From NCBI GenBank assembly GCA_021846965.1, contig JAJZWA010000027.1, positions 14,881 through 49,849 on the forward strand: a stretch of 34,969 nt of DNA, written 5' to 3'. This document shows positions 1 to 8,060 of the stretch, one piece after another (positions within the stretch are counted from its first letter, which is position 1; each line of letters starts with the position of its first letter). The notes under the pieces were generated by a model that saw nothing but the letters and a program-made list of their open reading frames with translations, did not search any database and was not told where the DNA came from. This DNA is from Pseudomonadota bacterium (lineage in GTDB: Bacteria > Pseudomonadota > Gammaproteobacteria > Burkholderiales > Burkholderiaceae_C). A program made the position numbers and the translations under genes.

Positions 1-30
1 GGCCGGCTTCGAGGCCGGCTTCGAGGCCGG
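1..30. repeat. 12-bp tandem repeat inside the DUF748 gene
   Basis: Two and a half copies of GGCCGGCTTCGA run from position 1 and are cut by the window edge. They are in frame and encode PASK units on the minus strand, so copy-number changes would keep the reading frame. Confidence 0.8.
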
Positions 31-1911
31 CAGCAGTCCGGCGGGCAGCAGGTGCTGCACCGACCATGCGCCGCTGGAATCGCGGCTCAGGGCCGCCCGT
101 GGCTGCACCAGGGCGGCGCTGCCCAGGCTCAGGCTGCGCGACTGCAGGTCCACCCTGGCCTGGCGCAGCTGCAGGGCCGTCGCGTGCATTCCGGCCGGCC
201 CGCCAAGGGAGGGCTGCTCGACGTCCAGGGCACCCGCGTCGATGCGCAGTACCGAGGGCCGGGAGCTCCAGTCCAGGTTGGCGTCGCGCAGCACGATGGC
301 CTTGGCGCGCGGTCCCTGGCCGGCGTCGGCACCCGTGGGCTGCCAGCTGAAGTCCTTCCACTGCGCCTGGGCCAGCGCGGCATGCAGCCCATGGCCCGTC
401 CAGCTCAGTCGGGCCTGCGCCTGGAGCACGCCGGAGGGCAGCGGGGCCCCGTGCAGCCAGGTCTGGGCGTAGGGCAGCGCGAGCTGCGGGTCCAGGCCCT
501 GGAGCTGCAGGGTCGCGTCGGCCCTGGCGGCGTCCGCGCTGGCTTGCAGGCTCAGGCTCAGTCCCTGCGGGCCCAGCAGTTGCGCGCTGGCCTGCACCGG
601 CTTGCCGGCGTTGGCGGCCGGCAGGGGCCATTGCACCGGGCCCACGCTGAGCAGGGGCATGCGCAGTGTCCAGTCCACCACGGGTCGCACGCTGGCGTCA
701 TGCCATTGCAGTTGCGCGTCGCGCAGGCTGGCACCGGCCAGCTCGACCCGCCATGGCGCAGGCGCGGTCGCCGGCGCGGTCGCCGGCTTGCCGGTCACTG
801 CCGCGCGCGTGCCGTGCGCCGCGCCTGGCGTGCCGTGCGCCGCGGGGGAGGAGGCCGCGGGGGAGGAGGCCGCAGGGGTGGAGGCCGCGGGGGTTGCCGG
901 GGCGGTTGCGCGACCGGGCGGCGCGCCGAGTTCGGAGCGGTCGAGCCGCGCCTGCAGGCCCTCGATGCGGAGCTGGCCCAGGCGCAGGCGGTGCTGCAGC
1001 GGCAGCACCGAGATCAGGTCCAGGCTCGCCGAGCGCACTTGGGCCAGCGCCTGGCCCGAGCGCTCCAGCCCGAGGTGCTGGATGTCCACATGGCCGGAAA
1101 TCTCCGGCCCGGCCGAGGCGTGCAGGGCCCACTGCATGTGCAGCGTGGTGTCCAGGCTTCCTTGGGTCAGGCGCACCGGCAGGTCCTTGGGCTGCAGCGC
1201 GGCCCATTGCGCAAGCGCCAGCTTGTCCAGTTGCAGGTCGACGTGCAGCAGGGGGCTGGCACCGAAGACCTTGCCGCTCAGGCGCAGGCTGAGCGGCGCG
1301 CCGTCGAGCAGGCCCCTGGCGCTGGCATGCAGCGCGCCGTCGGCGCTGCCCAGGGTCGACAGCTGGGTGAGCTGGAACTGCAGCTTGCGCAGGTTCGTGC
1401 GCAGTCCGCTGGCCTGGTCTTCATAGCGCAGGCTGCCGTCGCTGAGATCGAAGGCATCGATGGCGAAGCCCGGTGTGCCGCCCGAGGATGCGGAGGGACT
1501 GCTGGCCATGCGCCGCAGGATGTCCTCGAAGTCCAGGTGCCCGTCGGCGTCGCGCACGACGCGAAGCTGCAGGCCCTGCAGGCGCACCTCGCCGAGGCGC
1601 GCGTGCAGTCCCCACAGCGAGCTCCAGTCCAGGCGCACACTGCCCTGGGCGAGGCGCAGCGCATCGGCGTGACCCGCCGCGTCGAGTACCTGCAAGTCCT
1701 GCACGCGCAGGCGCAGCAGGATGGGGTTGAAGCTCAGCGAGCCTACGCGGACCACGCGGCCCAGATGCTGCTGTCCCAGGCGGGGGATCTCCCGGCGCAG
1801 CAGCGAGGGCACGGCCCAGGGGGACAGGGCCAGCAGCAGCACGAGCAGCAGCGCGAGTACGGCCAGGGCGCGCAGCGACCAGCGCAGCGAAATACGGGCG
1901 TAGGGGGACAT
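1..1911 (-). CDS. DUF748 / AsmA-like envelope protein (3' part missing)
   Basis: This frame stays open from an ATG at 1911 to the left edge, giving at least 637 residues without a stop, so the C-terminus lies outside the window. The N-terminus is short and basic, followed by one hydrophobic segment at about residues 11-30 (LRALAVLALLLVLLLAL), which suggests an inner-membrane anchor with a large periplasmic part. After it come the alternating beta-strand phrases typical of DUF748 proteins, for example VRVGSLSFNPILLRLRVQDL and DLSDGSLRYED. DUF748 belongs to the AsmA/TamB/YhdP-like superfamily, some members of which are implicated in phospholipid transport to the outer membrane; a role here is inferred. 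The middle holds an Ala/Ser/Pro/Thr linker coded by a short tandem repeat (about 838-900), and another repeat lies at the edge. It starts 62 bp after ubiD on the same strand, so co-transcription is possible. The spaced G-run before the ATG is a weak ribosome site. Confidence 0.85.
   Translation of the reverse strand, partial: MSPYARISLRWSLRALAVLALLLVLLLALSPWAVPSLLRREIPRLGQQHLGRVVRVGSLSFNPILLRLRVQDLQVLDAAGHADALRLAQGSVRLDWSSLWGLHARLGEVRLQGLQLRVVRDADGHLDFEDILRRMASSPSASSGGTPGFAIDAFDLSDGSLRYEDQASGLRTNLRKLQFQLTQLSTLGSADGALHASARGLLDGAPLSLRLSGKVFGASPLLHVDLQLDKLALAQWAALQPKDLPVRLTQGSLDTTLHMQWALHASAGPEISGHVDIQHLGLERSGQALAQVRSASLDLISVLPLQHRLRLGQLRIEGLQARLDRSELGAPPGRATAPATPAASTPAASSPAASSPAAHGTPGAAHGTRAAVTGKPATAPATAPAPWRVELAGASLRDAQLQWHDASVRPVVDWTLRMPLLSVGPVQWPLPAANAGKPVQASAQLLGPQGLSLSLQASADAARADATLQLQGLDPQLALPYAQTWLHGAPLPSGVLQAQARLSWTGHGLHAALAQAQWKDFSWQPTGADAGQGPRAKAIVLRDANLDWSSRPSVLRIDAGALDVEQPSLGGPAGMHATALQLRQARVDLQSRSLSLGSAALVQPRAALSRDSSGAWSVQHLLPAGLLPASKPASKPA
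838..900. repeat. imperfect 15-bp tandem repeat, in-frame linker
   Basis: About four copies of a 15-bp unit (GCCGCGGGGGAGGAG and variants) lie in the DUF748 gene and encode an Ala/Ser/Pro/Thr-rich linker on the minus strand. This looks like a flexible inter-domain linker that expands by slippage. Confidence 0.75.
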
Positions 1912-1973
1912 GATGCCCCCATTATGAACAAAACCCGCAAGAAATTGATGGGTTCAGCGCAAGATCCACGCGT

Positions 1974-3524
1974 TCACAGCGGCCGCGCGCTGGCCCGCCC
2001 CGCCGGCCACAGCTGGCGCACCAGCTCGTCCGCGCGGCGCTGGGCCTGAGGATCGGGCACGATCGGGCGGCCCCACTCGCGCGAGGTCTCGCCCGGCCAC
2101 TTGTGCGTGGCGTCCATGCCCATCTTGCCGCCCAGGCCCGCCTGCGGCGAGGCGAAATCGAGGTAGTCGATCGGCGTGTTGTCGATCAAGGTGGTGTCGC
2201 GCACCGGATCCATGCGGGTGGTGATGGCCCAGATCACGTCGCGCCAGTCGCGGATGTTCACATCGTCATCGGTGACGATGATGAACTTGGTGTACAGGAA
2301 TTGCCGCAGGAAACTCCAAAGCCCCATCATGACCCGCTTGCCATGCCCCGCGTACTGCTTGCGCATGGAGACTACGGCAAGGCGGTACGAACAACCCTCC
2401 GGGGGCAGGTACACATCGGTGATCTCGGGGAATTGCTGGCGCAGCAGGGGCACGAACACTTCGCCCAGCGCCGCGCCGAGCACGGCCGGCTCGTCCGGCG
2501 GCTTGCCCGTGTAGGTGGAGTGGTAGATGGGCGCCGAGCGTCGGGTGATGCGTTGCACCTCGAACACCGGGAACCATTCCTGCTCGTTGTAGTAACCGGT
2601 GTGATCGCCGAAGGGGCCTTCCAGCGCATGCAGCCAGCCCTCGATCTCCTTCAGCGGCACGCCGGTGTCGCTGCGCCCTTCGAAGCCGCGTTCGGCCGGG
2701 GGGATGTGGCCTTCGAGCACGATCTCCGCATGCGCCGGAACCTGCAGCGGCAGGCCCAGGCAGTCGGCCACCTCGGTGCGCGCGCCGCGCAGCAGGCCGG
2801 CGAACTGGAACTCCGAGAGCGAGTCCGGCACCGGGGTGACGGCGCCCAGGATGGTGGCGGGGTCGGCTCCCAGCGCCACCGCGATGGGAAAGGGCTGGCC
2901 CGGATGCATGGCCGCGTGGTCCCGGAAATCCAGCGCGCCGCCGCGATGCGACAGCCAGCGCATGATCAGCTGGCGCCTGCCGATGCGCTGCTGGCGGTAG
3001 ATGCCCAGGTTCTGGCGCGGCTTGCGCGGGCCGCGGGTGACGACCAGGCCCCAGGTGAGCAGCGGTGCGGCATCGCCGGGCCAGCAGGTCTGCAGTGGCA
3101 ACGCGTCCAGGTCCACCTCCTCGCCTTCCAGGCATTCCTGTTGGCAGGGCGGGCGGCGCAGGGTGCTCGGGCGCATGTCCCACACCGCGCGCACCAGCTG
3201 GAACAGCTCGCCGGCGTCCTTGAGGCCGCGCGGCGGTTCGGGCTGACGCAGCGCCGCCAGCACTTCCCCGATGCGGCGCAACTCGCCCACGTCCCGCGCG
3301 CCCATGCCCATGGCCACGCGCCGCGTGGTCCCGAACAGGTTGCCCAGCACCGGCATGGCATGAGCGCCGGCTTGCTGGAACAGCAGCGCGGGGCCGCCGC
3401 GCTGCAACATGGCATCGCAGACCGCGGTCATTTCCAGCCGGGGATCCACCGGCTGGGCGACCTCGATCAGGTCGTCGTGAGCGCGCAGGACATCCAGGAA
3501 ATCCCTGAGATCGCGGTATTTCAT
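1974..3524 (-). CDS. ubiD: UbiD-family 4-hydroxy-3-polyprenylbenzoate decarboxylase
   Basis: This gene encodes 516 residues, close to the 497 of E. coli UbiD. UbiD is the prenylated-FMN-dependent decarboxylase that converts 4-hydroxy-3-octaprenylbenzoate to octaprenylphenol in ubiquinone synthesis. Family features seen include the N-terminal [10 protein letters not shown], the metal/cofactor region [25 protein letters not shown] and the C-terminal [16 protein letters not shown] chose the ATG at 3524 because the conserved N-terminus begins there. The open frame continues about 370 bp upstream, but that translation is Pro/Arg-rich and unlike UbiD. No good Shine-Dalgarno precedes the ATG. The gene diverges from the lytic transglycosylase across an AT-rich stretch and is followed by the DUF748 gene. 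UbiX is not in the window. Confidence 0.95.
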   Translation of the reverse strand: MKYRDLRDFLDVLRAHDDLIEVAQPVDPRLEMTAVCDAMLQRGGPALLFQQAGAHAMPVLGNLFGTTRRVAMGMGARDVGELRRIGEVLAALRQPEPPRGLKDAGELFQLVRAVWDMRPSTLRRPPCQQECLEGEEVDLDALPLQTCWPGDAAPLLTWGLVVTRGPRKPRQNLGIYRQQRIGRRQLIMRWLSHRGGALDFRDHAAMHPGQPFPIAVALGADPATILGAVTPVPDSLSEFQFAGLLRGARTEVADCLGLPLQVPAHAEIVLEGHIPPAERGFEGRSDTGVPLKEIEGWLHALEGPFGDHTGYYNEQEWFPVFEVQRITRRSAPIYHSTYTGKPPDEPAVLGAALGEVFVPLLRQQFPEITDVYLPPEGCSYRLAVVSMRKQYAGHGKRVMMGLWSFLRQFLYTKFIIVTDDDVNIRDWRDVIWAITTRMDPVRDTTLIDNTPIDYLDFASPQAGLGGKMGMDATHKWPGETSREWGRPIVPDPQAQRRADELVRQLWPAGRASARPL

Positions 3525-3852
3525 ATAACGGAAAGTTTGGAGACCTAAAGGCTTATCAATTGACAGGATATAAGCAGGCTCTAAAATGGCAGCTGTTCTC
3601 GCACCACCGATGGGTCCTGCTCGCTTGGGGTCAGGGCCTACGCAGCAGCCTACGGGCTTCGCCTTGCGCGGGGCGTGCGATGGAATCGCCCCGGAACCGT
3701 CCCGGCCCCGAGCCCGGTGACGACGTGCCAGTCGCATCGTAGGCCAGGCACGCCCGCTTCGATGCGCCGGTTCCGGATCTGTGCCCGGTGGTGGCAACCG
3801 CGGCGCCGCTTGTCGGCTCCGCCTGCCCCGCCAATCGACACAGGAGAAGACG
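3525..3852. other. divergent intergenic region, ubiD / lytic transglycosylase
   Basis: This stretch has no convincing gene. The first 80 bp are clearly AT-richer than the surroundings and carry the plus-strand promoter at 3560-3587. The rest, about 3595-3840, is GC-rich and would be a leader of about 260 nt for the transglycosylase. Frames through it on both strands give low-complexity Pro/Arg/Gly translations. No riboswitch family was recognised. Confidence 0.6.
3560..3587 (+). promoter_or_regulatory. sigma70-type promoter for the lytic transglycosylase
   Basis: TTGACA at 3560-3565, a 16-bp spacer and TAAAAT at 3582-3587 form a near-consensus promoter in an AT-rich patch of a GC-rich genome. 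Transcription would start near 3594, giving a 5' leader of about 260 nt. Confidence 0.65.
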
Positions 3853-4674
3853 ATGTCGCAAGACGCGCAAGTCCGGCTTCCCAGCTGGCGAAGCATCGGC
3901 GCCGAGGTCCTTCAGTGGACCCACAACACGCTGATGATGGTGGGTTTTTTCGTGGTGGCCGCAGGCGCCTATCTGTACCTGCATCCGCAATCGGTCCTGT
4001 CCCTGGAACGCAACGTCGTGCAATGGGTTTCGGCACGCAGGATGGCGATGCAGGAACTGCAGTCGCTGGGCCAGCGCGCCGCGGACATGGGGCCGGGCAT
4101 CTCCACCGCCGACGCGGCAGTGCTCGAGCCGCAACCCCTGCCGCCGCTGCAACCGGCGCAGCTGGCCGTGGCGGACTGGCTGGCTCGCCGCTACAGCATC
4201 GCCCCCGCGGCGATGCGCGAGCTGGTGGCGGGCGCCTGGGCCGCCGGGCGCCAGGAGCACCTGGATCCGACCCTGATCCTGGCCGTGATGGCCGTGGAAT
4301 CCTCCTTCAACCCCTATGCCCAGAGCGCGGTGGGCGCGACCGGCCTGATGCAGGTGATGGCCAAGGTGCACCGCGACAAGTTCGCCCCCTACGGCGGCGC
4401 GCGGGCCAGTCTCGACCCGCTGACCAACGTGCGCGTGGGAGCCGTGGTGTTGCGCGATGCCATCGACCGCGGCGGTTCGCTGCAGGCCGGGCTGCGCATG
4501 TACGTGGGCGCTTCCTCGGTGGCCAGCGAGGGCGGTTATGCGAACAAGGTGCTGGCCGAGCAGGCGCGCCTGCAGCAGGTCCTCGCCTCGGCCCGGCAGC
4601 GGGCACCGCGCCCCATCACCTCGCGGGTGCAGACGGCCAGCAGCGCGCCGGTGCATCCGTCCTCGGCCATCTGA
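3853..4674 (+). CDS. membrane-anchored lytic transglycosylase (SLT domain)
   Basis: The product has 273 residues. A single hydrophobic segment at about 27-44 would anchor it in the inner membrane with the rest in the periplasm. Residues about 125-255 form a soluble lytic transglycosylase (GH23) domain. [16 protein letters not shown] carries the expected catalytic Glu149, and GATGLMQVM follows, as is usual in the family. Such enzymes cleave the MurNAc-GlcNAc bond and release 1,6-anhydro-muropeptides. The ATG at 3853 is chosen because AGGAGA lies seven bases upstream; the frame is open further upstream without a better start. The gene is followed by the glyA leader. I cannot assign it to a named Mlt enzyme. 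Confidence 0.9.
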   Translation: MSQDAQVRLPSWRSIGAEVLQWTHNTLMMVGFFVVAAGAYLYLHPQSVLSLERNVVQWVSARRMAMQELQSLGQRAADMGPGISTADAAVLEPQPLPPLQPAQLAVADWLARRYSIAPAAMRELVAGAWAAGRQEHLDPTLILAVMAVESSFNPYAQSAVGATGLMQVMAKVHRDKFAPYGGARASLDPLTNVRVGAVVLRDAIDRGGSLQAGLRMYVGASSVASEGGYANKVLAEQARLQQVLASARQRAPRPITSRVQTASSAPVHPSSAI

Positions 4675-4740
4675 GCTTTCCGACCCTGGTGACGGCGTGC
4701 CTTTCGGGGCTGCGCCGGGCCGGGTCTCGGTTACCATATC

Positions 4741-4871
4741 GTGGTTGCGCGACTGGCGATGAGGCCCGGCAACGCCTGATGCGGCCCCCGGGCCGCCACG
4801 GGCGTGGCCACCACGGGCCAAGGTGGGACTGACCACCAGGAAGCGCAGCCGTTGCCGCCGTTCGCCTGGGC
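4741..4871 (+). promoter_or_regulatory. ZTP (pfl) riboswitch aptamer upstream of glyA
   Basis: The elements I associate with the pfl/ZTP riboswitch occur in order. P1 is GGTTGCGC (4743-4750) pairing with GCGCAGCC (4843-4850) over all eight positions, one as G-U. The conserved GACTGGCG follows P1 at 4751-4758. The P2 hairpin is GGTGG...CCACC (4822-4837). AGGAAGC (4838-4844) stands where the consensus has a purine-rich GGGGAGC. The 3' element CCGTTCGCCTGGGC is at 4858-4871, and its CGCC (4863-4866) can pair with GGCG (4755-4758) as the pseudoknot. ZTP riboswitches sense the purine intermediate AICAR/ZTP, which accumulates when 10-formyl-THF is short, and glyA is a known target class. A weak -10-like TACCAT lies at 4733-4738. 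Unusually, about 63 nt separate GGCG from P2; see the extra arm. Confidence 0.78.
4763..4819 (+). promoter_or_regulatory. extra nested stem-loop arm inside the ZTP aptamer
   Basis: Three nested helices fit here: GGCCCG (4763-4768) with CGGGCC (4814-4819), ACGCC (4772-4776) with GGCGT (4801-4805), and GCGGCC (4781-4786) with GGCCGC (4791-4796). The arm sits between the conserved GACTGGCG and P2, where I remember the consensus having only a few bases. Confidence 0.6.
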
Positions 4872-4879
4872 TCCACCAG

Positions 4880-4915
4880 GCCGCCGGGCCGATTTGCCGG
4901 CCGGGGCGGCTGTTT
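4880..4915 (+). terminator. putative expression-platform terminator before glyA
   Basis: GCCGCC (4880-4885) pairs with GGCGGC (4905-4910), and inside it GGCCG (4887-4891) pairs with CGGCC (4898-4902). TGTTT follows. A competing hairpin GCCTGG/CCAGGC (4864-4881) would sequester the conserved aptamer 3' strand and overlaps the terminator's 5' arm, as expected of a switching platform. The U-tract is short. Confidence 0.5.
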
Positions 4916-4953
4916 CGTGCGCCTGTGCGCGCTTCGCTTCCCGGGAAACCTCC

Positions 4954-6207
4954 ATGTTCGACCGCTCCATCGCCATTGCCCAGGCCGACCCCGAGCTTTG
5001 GGCCGCCATCCAGAACGAGAACCGCCGCCAGCACGAGCACCTGGAGCTCATCGCCTCCGAGAACTACGCCTCGCCGGCCGTCATGCAGGCGCAGGGCACG
5101 CAGCTGACCAACAAGTACGCCGAGGGCTACCCCGGGCGCCGCTACTACGGTGGCTGCGAGTACGTGGACGTGGCCGAGAGCCTGGCCATCGAGCGGGTCA
5201 AGCAGCTGTTCGGCGCCGAGGCCGCCAACGTGCAGCCCCATTCCGGCGCGCAGGCCAATGAGGCGGTGTTCCTGGCCTTCCTCAACCCCGGCGACACCAT
5301 CATGGGCCTGAGCCTGGCCGAGGGCGGGCACCTGACCCACGGCATGTCGCTGAACATGAGCGGCAAGTGGTTCAAGGTCGTGCCCTACGGCCTGGATGCG
5401 CAGGAGCGCATCGACTACGAGCAGATGCACCGGCTGGCGCTGGAGCACCGGCCCAAGCTGCTCATCGCGGGGGCTTCCGCGTACAGCCTGCACATCGATT
5501 TCGAGCGCTGCGCGAGCATCGCGCGCGAGGTCGGGGCGATTTTCATGGTCGACATGGCGCACTACGCGGGCCTGATCGCCGCCGGCGTGTATCCCAACCC
5601 CGTGCCCCATGCCGACGTGGTCACGTCGACCACCCACAAGACCCTGCGCGGCCCGCGTGGCGGCATCATCCTCATGAAGTCCCAGCACGAGAAGGCCATC
5701 AACTCGGCCATCTTCCCCGGACTTCAGGGCGGCCCGCTGATGCACGTGATCGCCGCCAAGGCCGTGGCCTTCCGCGAGGCGCTGGCGCCGGAGTTCAAGG
5801 TCTACCAGCAGCAGGTGGTGGCCAATGCCCGCGCCATGGCCGATGCGCTCGCCGCGCGCGGCCTGCGCATCGTCTCCGGCGGCACGCAAAGCCACCTGAT
5901 GCTGGTCGACCTGCGCGCCAAGAACATCACCGGCAAGCTGGCCGAGTCCCTGCTGGGCCAGGCGCACATCACGGTGAACAAGAACGCCATCCCGAACGAT
6001 CCGCAGAAGCCCATGGTGACCTCGGGCATTCGCGTGGGTACTCCGGCGATGACCACGCGCGGCTTCCGCGAGGCCGAGGTGGTGCGCACCGCGAACCTGA
6101 TCGCCGACGTGCTGGAGGCGCCGGAGGACGCGGCCGTGCTCGAGCGCGTGCGCGCGCAGGTGCGCGAACTCGCGGACGCCTTCCCGGTGTACTCGCCGGG
6201 CAGCTGA
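4954..6207 (+). CDS. glyA: serine hydroxymethyltransferase
   Basis: The protein has 417 residues, the same length as E. coli GlyA. It is a PLP enzyme that interconverts serine plus tetrahydrofolate and glycine plus 5,10-methylene-THF, the main entry to the one-carbon pool. The PLP lysine is Lys229 in [15 protein letters not shown]. Other family signatures are [22 protein letters not shown] and [13 protein letters not shown]. The ATG at 4954 fits the family N-terminus (MFDRS); the frame is open upstream through the riboswitch, but those residues are not GlyA-like. The ribosome site is weak (GGGAAA). The riboswitch immediately upstream suggests control by ZTP, that is, by folate or purine status. 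The gene converges on galE with a strong GC hairpin between them. It is not followed by nrdR in this window. Confidence 0.97.
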   Translation: MFDRSIAIAQADPELWAAIQNENRRQHEHLELIASENYASPAVMQAQGTQLTNKYAEGYPGRRYYGGCEYVDVAESLAIERVKQLFGAEAANVQPHSGAQANEAVFLAFLNPGDTIMGLSLAEGGHLTHGMSLNMSGKWFKVVPYGLDAQERIDYEQMHRLALEHRPKLLIAGASAYSLHIDFERCASIAREVGAIFMVDMAHYAGLIAAGVYPNPVPHADVVTSTTHKTLRGPRGGIILMKSQHEKAINSAIFPGLQGGPLMHVIAAKAVAFREALAPEFKVYQQQVVANARAMADALAARGLRIVSGGTQSHLMLVDLRAKNITGKLAESLLGQAHITVNKNAIPNDPQKPMVTSGIRVGTPAMTTRGFREAEVVRTANLIADVLEAPEDAAVLERVRAQVRELADAFPVYSPGS

Positions 6208-6222
6208 CAGCTGCCGCATGCG

Positions 6223-6251
6223 GGCGGCCGCGCCCCTGGGGGCCGGCCGCC
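6223..6251. terminator. GC hairpin between convergent glyA and galE
   Basis: GGCGGCC (6223-6229) pairs with GGCCGCC (6245-6251), with an inner GCCCC/GGGGC helix. It sits in the 62-bp gap between the two stop codons and could act from both sides. It lacks a T-tract, so intrinsic termination is uncertain. Confidence 0.45.
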
Positions 6252-6269
6252 GCGGCGCTCCCGCCGGGT

Positions 6270-7292
6270 TCAGGCGGCGCCGAAGCCCTCGGGGTTGGAC
6301 TGCTGCCAGCGCCAGGCGTCGGCGCAGATGGTGTCGAGGTCGCGCACGGCCTTCCAGCCCAGCAGTTCGCGCGCGGCGCTCGGGTCGGCCCAGCACTCGG
6401 CGATGTCCCCCGCGCGACGCGGGGTGATCTCGTAGGGCAGCTTGCGCGCGCTGGCGCGTTCCATCGCCTGCAGCAGCTGGAGCACCGAGCAGCCCTGGCC
6501 CGTGCCCAGGTTGACCGTGAACATGCCTTCATGCGCCAGCAGGTGGCGCAGCGCGGCCACGTGCCCTTCGGCCAGATCCATGACGTGGATGAAATCGCGC
6601 ACGCCGGTGCCGTCCGGCGTGGGCCAGTCCCCACCGAACACCCGAAGGTGCGGCAGGCGCCCGACCGCCACCTGGGTGATGTAGGGCAGCAGGTTGTTCG
6701 GCACTCCGCGGGGGTCCTCGCCGATGAGCCCGCTGGGATGCGCGCCCACGGGATTGAAGTAGCGCAGGCGCGCGATGCGCCAGCGCGTGTCGGCACGCCG
6801 CAGATCCGCCAGGATGTCCTCGATCACCAGCTTGCTGCGCCCGTAGGGGTTGGTCGCGCTGCGCGGGAAGTCCTCGCGGATCGGCACCGTGGCCGGGTCA
6901 CCGTACACGGTGGCCGAGGAGGAGAAGATGATGTTGCGCAGCCCGGCGCCCTGCATCGCCCGCAGCAGCGTGGTGGTGCCGCCGATGTTGTTGTCGTAGT
7001 ACTCGAGCGGCTGCTGCACCGATTCACCCACCGCCTTCAGGCCCGCGAAGTGGATCACGGCCTGCGGCTTGTGCTCGGCCAGCAGCTTTTCGAGCAGCGC
7101 CTGGTCGCGCACGTCGCCCTCGATCAAGGCCGGACGCACGCCCGTGATGCGGGCCACGCGGGCCAGGGATTCGGCGCTGCTGTTGCACAGGTTGTCCAGC
7201 ACCAGGGGGGTGTAGCCGGCGTCGATCAGGGCCACGCAGGTGTGCGAACCGATATAGCCGGCGCCGCCGGTCACGAGGATGGGGTCGGTCAT
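6270..7292 (-). CDS. galE: UDP-glucose 4-epimerase
   Basis: The protein has 340 residues, near the 338 of E. coli GalE. It is a cytosolic short-chain dehydrogenase-type enzyme that interconverts UDP-glucose and UDP-galactose with bound NAD. The Rossmann motif VTGGAGYIGSH is at about residues 7-17. SSSATVYG supplies the catalytic Ser/Thr at about 124-128. The YxxxK pair is Tyr150/Lys154 in NPYGRSK. No galK, galT or polysaccharide genes adjoin it, so a role in surface polysaccharide precursor supply is only inferred. The start is the ATG at 7292. The upstream bases show no strong Shine-Dalgarno. Confidence 0.96.
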   Translation of the reverse strand: MTDPILVTGGAGYIGSHTCVALIDAGYTPLVLDNLCNSSAESLARVARITGVRPALIEGDVRDQALLEKLLAEHKPQAVIHFAGLKAVGESVQQPLEYYDNNIGGTTTLLRAMQGAGLRNIIFSSSATVYGDPATVPIREDFPRSATNPYGRSKLVIEDILADLRRADTRWRIARLRYFNPVGAHPSGLIGEDPRGVPNNLLPYITQVAVGRLPHLRVFGGDWPTPDGTGVRDFIHVMDLAEGHVAALRHLLAHEGMFTVNLGTGQGCSVLQLLQAMERASARKLPYEITPRRAGDIAECWADPSAARELLGWKAVRDLDTICADAWRWQQSNPEGFGAA

Positions 7293-7358
7293 CTGGGTGT
7301 TCGAGTAGGTGGGGCCGGCGCGAAGGTGCCGGCTGCCGACATCCTACCGGGCGACGAC

Positions 7359-7394
7359 AAAAAACAAGGCCGGCGCGCGTCGCGGGCCGGCCTT
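7359..7394 (-). terminator. intrinsic terminator downstream of tRNA-Lys
   Basis: On the minus strand AAGGCCGGC (7394-7386) pairs with GCCGGCCTT (7374-7366), followed by G and a run of six T (7364-7359). This is a textbook Rho-independent terminator, placed about 57 bp after the tRNA and before galE. Confidence 0.85.
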
Positions 7395-7450
7395 CTTGGA
7401 TGACCTCGTAGTGATCAACTTGCTGGATCGACCACTGGCATCCTGTGTAC

Positions 7451-7526
7451 TGGTGGGGGCACAAGGATTCGAACCTTGGACCTACTGATTAAGAGTCAGC
7501 TGCTCTACCAACTGAGCTATACCCCC
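7451..7526 (-). tRNA. tRNA-Lys (anticodon CTT)
   Basis: The 76-nt minus-strand sequence starts GGGGGTATAGCTCAG and ends GCCCCCACCA, so CCA is encoded. The anticodon loop reads CTCTTAA, giving anticodon CTT, which decodes AAG. The TTCGAAT T-loop and the seven-pair acceptor stem (one G-T pair) are intact. It appears to be a single tRNA transcription unit with its own terminator at 7359-7394. Confidence 0.97.
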
Positions 7527-7599
7527 GAAAGCTCGACATCATAGCCCAAACCGCCCGCGGTGGACAAGAGCCCAGCCTCCGGGGCGCCCCGGGCGCCGC

Positions 7600-8046
7600 T
7601 CAGTTGCCTTCCATCGGGGGAGGGCGGTTGGTGATCAGCCAGTAGGCGCCCAGGCTGGCCACGGTCTCGGCGAACTCGCCGAAGTCCAGCGGCTTGCGCA
7701 CGAAGCTGTTGGCGCCGCACTCGTAGCTGCGCAGGCGATCCATGTCCTCGTCCGAGGACGTCAGCATGACCACCGGCAGCAGTCGCGTGTGCTCCGAGTC
7801 GCGCAGGCGTTGCAGCACCTCGATGCCCGACAGGCGAGGCAGGCCGATGTCCAGCAGCACCACGGCGGGAATCTGGTTGCGGTCGCGCGAGGCGAACTCG
7901 CCCTCGGCCATCAGGTAGTCGACCGCCTGCTGACCATCCCGCATCACCTCGACCTTGTTGGCCAGGTGGATCTTGCGCAGGGACCGCAGGATCAGCATTT
8001 CATCCTGCGGGTTGTCCTCGACCAGCAATACCGACGGTGGGTTCAT
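7600..8046 (-). CDS. Rcp1-like single-domain response regulator
   Basis: The product has 148 residues, all in one receiver domain. VLLVEDNPQDE near the N-terminus carries the acidic pocket, Asp66 in VVLLDIGLPRLSG is the phosphoacceptor, and Lys118 in VRKPLDF is the conserved lysine. The long stretch before the phosphoacceptor strand and the spacing match Rcp1-type regulators that pair with phytochrome-like or PAS kinases. There is no output domain, so it probably acts by protein contact or as a phosphorelay step. The start is the ATG at 8046 with GAGGAA upstream. Only 14 bp separate it from the stop codon of the histidine kinase, so the two are almost certainly one operon and a cognate pair. 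The target is unknown. Confidence 0.93.
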   Translation of the reverse strand: MNPPSVLLVEDNPQDEMLILRSLRKIHLANKVEVMRDGQQAVDYLMAEGEFASRDRNQIPAVVLLDIGLPRLSGIEVLQRLRDSEHTRLLPVVMLTSSDEDMDRLRSYECGANSFVRKPLDFGEFAETVASLGAYWLITNRPPPMEGN

Positions 8047-8060
8047 GGGTGCGCCGTTCC

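Noticed and set aside
838-900. short tandem repeats considered as a CRISPR-like or mobile-element array
   Set aside because: Units are contiguous without spacers and keep the reading frame of a real gene.
52-2049. 665-codon plus-strand open frame
   Set aside because: Low-complexity Gln/Arg/Gly translation opposite the DUF748 gene, which has a sensible start, membrane segment and family pattern.
3560-3742. 60-codon frame in the transglycosylase leader, possible leader peptide
   Set aside because: No ribosome site at a sensible start, and the predicted transcript would begin inside it.
3631-6396. 921-codon minus-strand open frame
   Set aside because: His/Arg/Gly-rich shadow running across the transglycosylase, riboswitch and glyA; no domain recognisable.
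7293-7450. possible small gene between galE and tRNA-Lys
   Set aside because: Only the terminator is convincing; no start with a ribosome site.
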